NCBI GenBank assembly: GCA_038501785.1
Contig: JBAMJR010000040.1
Span: forward strand, 2,632,501-2,696,500
Origin: Myoxocephalus aenaeus
Lineage: Eukaryota > Chordata > Actinopteri > Perciformes > Cottidae
Reading direction: 5' to 3'
Length of the DNA: 64,000 nt
The notes under the pieces were generated by a model. That model saw nothing but the letters and a program-made list of their open reading frames with translations. It was not told the DNA's origin and did no database searches. Shown here piece by piece: positions 57,384 through 64,000 of this stretch. The position numbers and the translations under genes were made by a program. The stretch's first letter is position 1; every line of letters starts with the position of its first letter.

Positions 57384-57713
57384 TACTGTGGCTCAGTGGT
57401 AAGCATGCCCGTCTTTCAATCAGAGGGTCTGTGATTCGAACCCCAGCTCTGGCAGTCCATGTTGTTGTGTCCTTGAGCAAGACACTTAACCCCTAATTGC
57501 TCCCCGTTGCTGTGTCTACGGTGTATAGAGCAAACATGTTAGTCGTTTTGGATAAAAGTGTCAGCTAAATGTAATGTACTTATAGCACTTTATAGTTTGG
57601 CTTTCTTAAAGAAATTGTACTTTCTTGATTCTTGTTGTTCTGAGTTTGTACTCTCATGGTTGAATGCACTTATTGTAAGTCACTTTGGATAAAATTGTCA
57701 GCTAAATGTAATG
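57384..57713 (+). repeat. tRNA-derived SINE, with a second tail
   Basis: Begins with A-box-like TGGCTCAGTGGTAAGC, then B-box GATTCGAACCCC, TGTCCTTGAGCAAGACACTT, and a tail GATAAAAGTGTCAGCTAAAT. A second tail, GATAAAATTGTCAGCTAAAT, ends near 57713, suggesting two joined copies or a duplicated 3' part. Head and tail look intact compared with the fragment at 2.4 kb. Confidence 0.8.
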
Positions 57714-57820
57714 TGAGTTGAATTTTATGAAATGGTGGATCAAAATATAAAATACAAGAAGAACATAATAGACTGATGATTTCAGATTCTGGCTATTGGT
57801 AATATTGCAATTAATATGTA

Positions 57821-59053
57821 CAGTTGTGTGAAAAAGTGCATGACCCCTTCCTGATTTCTTATCTTTTTGCATGTTTGTCACACTTAAATGTTTCAGATCA
57901 TCAAACAATTTAAAATATTAGACAAAGATAACACAAGTAAACACAAAATGCAGTTTTTAAATGAAGGTTTTTATTATTAAGGGGGGGGGGGGGAATCCAA
58001 ACCTACATGGCCCTATGTGAAAAAGTGATTGTCTCTCTTCCCCCCCCCCCGTTAAAACATAAATTAACTGTGGTTTATCACATCTTTGGAAAGCTGAGTT
58101 CAATTTCTCTAGCCACACCCAGGCCTGATTACTGCCACACCTGTTCTCAATCAAGAAATCACTTAAATAGGACCTGCCTGACAAAGTGAGGTAGACCAAA
58201 AGATCCTCAAAAGCTAGACATCGTGCTGCGATCCAAAGAAAGCCAGGAACAAATGAGAAACAAAGTAATTGAGATCTATCAGTCTGGAAAAGGTTACAAA
58301 GCCATTTCTAAAGCTTTGGGACTCCAGCGAACCACAGTGAGAGCCATTATCCACAAATGGCGAAAACATGGAACAGTGGTGAACCTTCCCAGGAGTGTCC
58401 GGCCGACCAAAATTACCCCAAGAGCGCAGCGACGACTCATCCAAGAGGTCACAAAAGCATAAATTCTGCTGTCTACCAAAAAAATCGTGAAGGAGAATGT
58501 CCGGCAATCTGTTCGTGACCTCAAGCTGAAGCGCACTTGGGTTCTGCAGCAGGACAATGATCCAAAACACACCAGCAAGTCCACCTCTGAATGGCTTAAG
58601 AAAAACAAAATGAAGACTTAGGAGTGGCCTAGTCAAAGTCCCGACCTGAATCAGATTCAGATGCTGTGGCATGACTTTTTAAAAAGGCGGTTCATGCTCG
58701 AAAACCCTTTAATGTGGCTGAATTACAACAATTCTGTAAAGATGAGTGGGCCAAAATTCCTCTACAGCGCTGTAAAAGACTCATTGCCAGTTATCGCAAA
58801 CGCTTTATTGCAGTTGTTGCTGTTAAGGGTGGCCCAACCAGTTATTAGGTTTAGGGGGCAATCACTTTTTCACACAGGGCCATGTAGGTTTGGATATTTT
58901 TTTTCCCCCTTAATAATAAAAACCTTCATTTAAAAACTGCATTTGTGTTATCTTTGTCTAATTTAAATTTGTTTGATCTGAAACATTTAAGTGTGACAAA
59001 CATGCAAAAAGATAAGACATCAGGAAGGGGGCATGCACTTTTTCACACAACTG
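57821..59053 (+). mobile_element. Tc1/mariner element, internally deleted, with ~200-bp terminal inverted repeats
   Basis: Ends CAGTTGTGTGAAAAAGTGCA and its inverse, flanked by TA (57819-57820, 59054-59055), the Tc1 target duplication. The long inverted repeats (about 57821-58031 and 58857-59053) include a 13-G run and a C run. Transposase pieces remain: an N-terminal helix-turn-helix part (58223-58462: EIYQSGKGYKAISKALGLQR, TTVRAIIHKWRKHGT) and a C-terminal piece (QQDNDPKHTS, WPSQSPDLNQIQ). The middle of the catalytic domain is missing. Confidence 0.9.
58223..58672 (+). pseudogene. Tc1-like transposase fragments (broken)
   Basis: The HTH half is open for about 79 codons and stops at 58460-58462. 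The remaining C-terminal half carries an in-frame TAG after KKNKMKT and reads NQIQ where the family has NPIE, so the last catalytic acid is lost. Not functional. Confidence 0.85.
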
Positions 59054-59305
59054 TATATTTTGTGAAGATGGTTGCAATTCAAATTACTGGTTACTACTGT
59101 GAACTCAAAATCCAAACTAATTACACATTTATACTTAAAAGTAAATACATTTACTATTTGGGGTAAGAGAAGTTGAACATTACAATTTTGAAAATATAAC
59201 AACCCAACGATAAAAAAAAACTTACCGTAAATATGATGCTAATTACATAAACAGCTTTTCTCAAAGAAATAAGATTCTCCAACAGTTTATGAAAAAGTAA
59301 AACAA

Positions 59306-59311
59306 TTTATT
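59306..59311 (-). terminator. Polyadenylation signal candidate (ppih)
   Basis: TTTATT on plus (AATAAA on minus) about 450 bp after the ppih stop; the intervening 3'UTR shows no repeat. Confidence 0.5.
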
Positions 59312-59762
59312 CATCCTCAATGAACAGTTTGACTGAAACAGGAATTAGAATGTTTTAACTACCAAGCAATGCTTTCTTAAGGCTTAAAAAAAGTCACAAT
59401 TCTTATTTGTCTTTTCATAATAGGAAGCACAAATTGTCTCCACTTGGACCCAACAACCGTGCTGAACATGACGTTTTGCCAAAAACAAATTTAAAACTAA
59501 TATATTAAGCACATCTTGTCAGTTACAAACCCCACCTGACATGTGAATAATCTTATCTGGGTCTGGATTCAGCAGTTGACCTGGATAATGATGTACTGTT
59601 GAACTTTATACTGTCCTTCAATGTGCACCCTGGAAGAGGGCCTCATCCACGCAGGAAAGAACATGTAGGTTTATGTCTGCTGAGGAGTATCAAGTGACTA
59701 AAAAACTACTTCATGTATACAGAGGTGGTCTGATTCTGGTGTGGTGTTGCGAGGAAGCTGGA

Positions 59763-62403
59763 TCACATCTCTCCACACTGTGCGATGAGGATGGGGAGCT
59801 TGGGCTTGTTGTTGGGTCCCGTAGGAACATTCTGTTGGAGCGAAGGAGCACAAACAGTCATACACATTACACACAGATCCTTGTGAATTTATGCACATAT
59901 CAGTAGTTTGTTTACTGCATTAATCATTACATAAAAATAAAGTGTCAATGACAGGGTTTCACAGGTTGGATGCCTGTTTTGAAACACATATGTATGAAGT
60001 TTTAAACATCACGGAGATGAAAATGTTAAACAGCATATAACACACATTATGAAATATGTATGTAGTTCTCTTCATTGATTTGAGAAATGACAGTACAGCA
60101 GGCCCTTTAAAAAAATGTCACCATTATGAGTGGTTTCCTTCCCCTCACAATTATATAAATATATTAATATTACAATGTGTTTTTACCTCAATTTTCCTCA
60201 TGATCAGCAAACCATCAACCACTTTTCCTGAAACAGGTGTGAAAAAGGCTGTTTAAATCTTGGCACATACACACATTTCCATAGCGCTCCAAATAGATAT
60301 TAATGCACAGTTAACATTGTAGAATTACTCACCAAAAACCACATGCTTCCCATCTAACCAGTCACATTTGGTGCAGGTAATGAAAAACTGACAACCATTT
60401 GTCCCTGGCCCACTGTTTGCCTGCGTAAGACACACATTATTGAGAAAGAGGTGCAGTTTTAAAAGTCCATTCGTCTATATTGGTCAGTGTTAATTTACTT
60501 TGAATGAATGAATCAAATCCTATTGTCTGTAGAGGCTGGGGTCAATCAATTTTGAGTGGAATAATCAAATCTTAATTAACTCGGAGAACAAAAGTAAAGA
60601 GATTAATTCAGCAGTGTCCCCAACCTCTAAGCCTTGATCTGCATACATACCATGGCCAGAAGACCAGGTGCACTGTGCTTCATTTTGAAGTTTTCATCTA
60701 CAAATGGACCTCTGTAGATGCTGCAGATACCAGTTCCATCACCCTTCACAAAGAGACAAGAAAAAAAAACCACAACAAACAGAAGATAAGATGGGGCTCA
60801 CAAAGTAGAAAGAAGCAGCTATACGATAAGATGAGCTGTAATTCACCACTTGTCCACCAGGAGGCGGACTATTACATATTGTGGTCCTGCACAATTCAAA
60901 ATTCACCTGCAGTTTGTCTGACATCATGGCACGATTTATTTAATTTAATGAATACAAGAAATGGTAGACGGAAGTGGTTTTAAAAGTAAAAAGGCCTATG
61001 AGTAATCACCATCTTATAAAGATGGAAGAAGATTGAGTGTGAGTTTCCTGTAGCTTTAATCCAAGCCATGAATGCAAACAGTGACTAAAGATAAATCAAG
61101 AGCATTAACCAGACAGCAGAAGAAGTGTTCATGTACTTACGTTCACAAAGTCCCCGCCTTGTATCATAAAGTCTTTTATCACCCTGCCAATGATCAATGA
61201 ACACACATCATTACAGTCAGTTTTGTTGATGTAAAAGCTATTGTAGGCATGAAGTCTGACTGGTAGGACAGGCTGCTAAGAGTGCCTTCACTTATTCACT
61301 TAAGTATTCACTTAAAATGTTTCTGTTGACGAGTGTCAAAAAAGAAAACAATAAAAAAAACACAATAGGAGACCATGTTTTTCCAACACTACAGTTCCCA
61401 TAAATGACTGCATATTTCTGTTTAATTGAGGCATTTAAAAAAATTAATACATTTGATCATTCTAATGCAGTGATTTTCAACCACTGTGCCGCAGTCTGCT
61501 GTGGGAAAATGTCCAATTTCACTTAAATCGGTCCTGTGACGGGATTTCCATTACAGTCCCAAAAAAATATGATTTAGTTAATTTGCCATTGTTGAGCATC
61601 TGAGCCTGCAATATAGTGGCTGGCCTAGTAATTAAATAATATTCCATGCCAGTAGGTAGCGCAACAATTACCTACCATATATGCTGTATTATGCTACAAT
61701 GTGACATTTTGTAACGTTTTGGTTGTTGGCGTGCCGCGGGATTTTTTTATTGTTGAAAATGTACCGCGGCTCAAAAAAGGTGGAAAAACACTGTTCTAAT
61801 GTATATATTGTAGACGTTTCATATGAATGAACAAACACTTCATAAATGGAACATAAGCTTCTTAAGGATTTGGTTAACATTAGCTGCCTATTATGGATAG
61901 TCTTCATGATACAACCAGTTTAAATAATAACTAGCCTCCCAGCCAGAGTGGGCCAAAGAAGGAGCGATACATATCAAACCGCCACAGCGTGTACCTGTGG
62001 AACAGGCAACCTTTGAAACCAATGGGGACTCCATCCTTCCTGTAGGACAGAACAAAATGAAGTAAAGTAAAGACACACTGTATTGTAATACAAGCAATCA
62101 CTTCTCACAAAGCAGGTCTGTCCACATTTTCACAGAGGGATCCAATATATTAATATCCCTTAGTCTGTTAAAGGGAAAATCTTGAGCGCATGCGTGGAGG
62201 ATGGTGACGTTTCACAAACATACCTGAACTCTCCAGTGCAGAACTGCCTGTAACAGATGATCAAAGTTTAGGTCATATCTTTAAAACACTCCTTTATTGC
62301 AGAAAAGCAGACTTATGTAATGCTGACTTTCTCCTTACCGGAAATTCTCTGCCGTCTTTGGAACCACGTCAGCAAACAGCTCGATCTTCATCCGTCCGAT
62401 ATC
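59763..62403 (-). CDS. ppih: Peptidyl-prolyl isomerase H (cyclophilin H), 5'-partial
   Basis: Exons on the minus strand: 62403-62339, 62247-62224, 62039-61995, 61183-61141, 60743-60651, 60420-60333, 60227-60187, 59831-59763 (TGA). 155 residues are visible; human PPIH has 177, so the first exon (the NPVVFFD strand) lies beyond 64000. Cyclophilin H catalyses proline isomerisation and is part of the U4/U6.U5 tri-snRNP, bound to PRPF4 (family knowledge). Seen: GRMKIELFADVVPKTAENFR, RQFCTGEFRKDGVPIGFKGC, VIKDFMIQGGDFVNGDGTGI, SIYRGPFVDENFKMKHSAPG, ANSGPGTNGCQFFITCTKCD, WLDGKHVVFGKVVDGLLIMR, ending NKPKLPILIAQCGEM. The active-site residues (R in FHR, Q in MIQGGDF, F in QFFIT, W in DWLDGKH, H in KHVVFG) are present. 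All junctions keep frame. Confidence 0.96.
61468..61793. mobile_element. hAT MITE, 326 bp, with perfect 8-bp target duplication
   Basis: Ends CAGTGATTTTCAACC and (inverted) CAGTGTTTTTCCACC, flanked on both sides by TTCTAATG (61460-61467 and 61794-61801). The ends also share GCCGCGG-type subterminal repeats. No ORF. Lies in an intron of ppih. Confidence 0.9.
62224..62247 (-). CDS. ppih: ppih 24-nt microexon
   Basis: Acceptor CTGTTACAG and donor TTCAG|GTATG bound 24 bases encoding (R)QFCTGEF(R), phase 2 to phase 2. It matches the human protein without gaps; omission would delete part of the first cyclophilin helix. Confidence 0.92.
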
Positions 62404-64000
62404 CTGGCAAACAGTTGAGAAAACAGTTAACACACAAAATAAAGAAAAACAATTAAACATATACACCTAAAAACTAAGTGGGAGAAAATGTTCCGCCTCT
62501 TGCAAAACTACATAGCCAGAAACTGGTCAGTCTTGTTACAGGTAGTACTCCGAGACAGAATGCCACTCCTGCACTAACCAGTTATACCAAGAGACTGAAT
62601 AACTGGGAGGTGATTTCTGGTCTTGAATGACACATTATCCCATTTCTTGCTGAAAACATCAAGTAGACCGTTTCATCCCAACAATGCTGCACAAGCTATT
62701 TTGTCTGACTTCTGATTCCCAGTGGTCAAAGCATACATAATGTAAAATGTAAATGACATCTTCAAGACACTTTAAAATCATCTCTAGTGTGTGTGTGTGT
62801 GCACACACACCCAGGCCTCCCACAACCCATGCAAATGGGTGACTGTGACAACAATGTCCGCGAGTCTGTCCGTGTGTGTGCGAAAACAAACATTGTGCTG
62901 TTGTAAAAAAAAGAAAAGAAAGAGTGATTGTCTGCTTGACGTCGTCGCACAACTCTCTCTTCAGTCCCCGCAGACGACTCGCAGTAAAACAGCCAGTCGA
63001 TGCCATTTAGAAAATACTGAATGTTTTTAGTTTGCAGGTTATGAAAATAAACACAGGGGACTGCGTGTTGGTGTGGAACAACACCAACCACTGAACATTG
63101 CATCTCCTGAGGTGGTTTCTCTTGCTGGAGTCGGACATGCTTAACAACAGGTAGGACAGGTTGTGATGTCAAAGAACGTTTCTTATGAGAAAATACACAG
63201 ACTTAAAGTTGTGTTGTCTACCTTTTGACAAATGTATATTTTTGAACTACTCGTGTTGTGATGCTGGAATGAGGGTTTCTAGTTTTATGTCAAAAGATCA
63301 CTTTGGAACAGAAACAAAAACTATGAAGGAAGAGAAAAGTGCACTGCAGTAATCAAGATAAGAGGCTAAAGTGTTTCACCCGACAGTCAACACAAAGACG
63401 AACCCTGTGAGAAACTGGAATTAAATCAATAATCAACCTTTTTTATTTGACAGATAACGTTATGTAAACTATAGCTGCCAGCTCATATTTGACCAACGCA
63501 CTCTAAAGAATCATCTAAGGAACCGTAGAGGACCATTTGTGCTCGGCTACTTCTGTTTATCAAACCGCCTCATTGTCAACGACAGCCTTAGTACTACAGA
63601 ATGATAGTTCTGTGACTATATGGACTAAAATTACTTTTCTTTTTTTAGGCGACTGTAACAAGCTATTTTTGTTAAACTTATTTAGATTGTAAAACAAACA
63701 AAAATACAATTCTGATGAAATATGAAAATCAACTTGTACCCTTACGGTGCTGTATTTAAGTATTTTGCATAAATAACTAAGACTGTAGCCAGAAGTTACA
63801 TATCTGATTTTGTTAAGCATGGATAAGCAGCCACACATCCCACATTTAAAGCAGTTTCCAGAAGCAGTCAAGCGGAGGCTGTGTTTCCATCCGGTTTATC
63901 TGCTACAAGACATCTAAACCGAAATGAGAGGCAGACAGCTCTGGAGTATATGGACATAATAGGCAGGCTTCCATTAAGACACAGAAGGCGTGGACCATTA
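62404..64000 (-). other. ppih first intron (continues beyond the window)
   Basis: No cyclophilin N-terminal exon (NPVVFFD...GGQ) found on the minus strand, so the first exon is to the right. A TG/CA palindromic microsatellite lies at about 62787-62810. ORFs at 62.66-63.17 kb are not supported by splice sites or family. Confidence 0.65.

Noticed and set aside
57395..57440. A functional tRNA gene
   Set aside because: A/B-box-like motifs belong to a SINE head; no complete cloverleaf and the body continues into a SINE tail.
63010..63172. ATG-initiated minus-strand ORF (MSDSSKRNHL...) as ppih first exon
   Set aside because: It does not carry NPVVFFD or a phase-0 donor after GGQ; the real first exon is probably beyond 64000.

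Overview
This window is nuclear DNA from a ray-finned (teleost) fish, most likely a percomorph. The evidence is intron-rich vertebrate genes with GT-AG splice sites, many long (TG)n and (AT)n microsatellites, tRNA-derived SINEs with teleost-type tails, and fish-type Tc1/mariner and hAT remnants. There is no operon, phage, CRISPR or other prokaryotic system. Family comparisons below use remembered human proteins; no search was run.

Four protein-coding genes are present. (1) espn (espin, actin-bundling protein of stereocilia and microvilli), + strand, from the left edge to about 37.2 kb; its first exon(s) lie left of the window. Ankyrin-repeat exons (385-9093) are followed by a serine-rich exon, two proline-rich exons, a WH2 exon and a second Pro/Ser-rich exon. 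From the phase-0 donor at 23202 two endings are open: a 2,151-bp exon (25489-27639) with its own stop, or the actin-bundling-module exons (31494-31573, a 12-nt microexon at 33157-33168, and 35037-35184). (2) arhgef16 (ephexin-4-type RhoGEF), + strand, first exon near 38.2-38.3 kb, CDS 39158-49390 in 14 coding exons, 695 aa, with DH, PH and SH3 domains and a C-terminal PDZ ligand. One of its introns uses a GC-AG splice pair beside a (TG)n tract. (3) ybx1 (Y-box protein 1), - strand, CDS 55194-51076 in 7 coding exons plus a 3'UTR exon, 353 aa, with four perfect 24-bp repeats in the last coding exon. (4) ppih (cyclophilin H of the U4/U6.U5 tri-snRNP), - strand, exons 62403-59763; the first exon lies right of the window.

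Non-coding content: between ybx1 and ppih lie a (TG)n tract, SINE copies and an internally deleted Tc1 element with ~200-bp inverted repeats and TA duplications. A 326-bp hAT MITE with an exact 8-bp target duplication sits in a ppih intron. A decayed short Tc1-like element sits in the last espn intron. The ybx1 5' region is CpG-rich with three inverted CCAAT boxes.

The most interesting signal is the espn locus: two mutually exclusive, frame-compatible C-termini (a ~716-residue tail without the bundling module, versus the ABM), a 12-nt microexon inside the ABM, a possible symmetric cassette exon and two possible internal first exons. The genes are functionally unrelated apart from espn and arhgef16, which both act on the actin cytoskeleton. 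The order espn-arhgef16-ybx1-ppih joins genes that in human lie on 1p36 (ESPN, ARHGEF16) and 1p34 (YBX1, PPIH).
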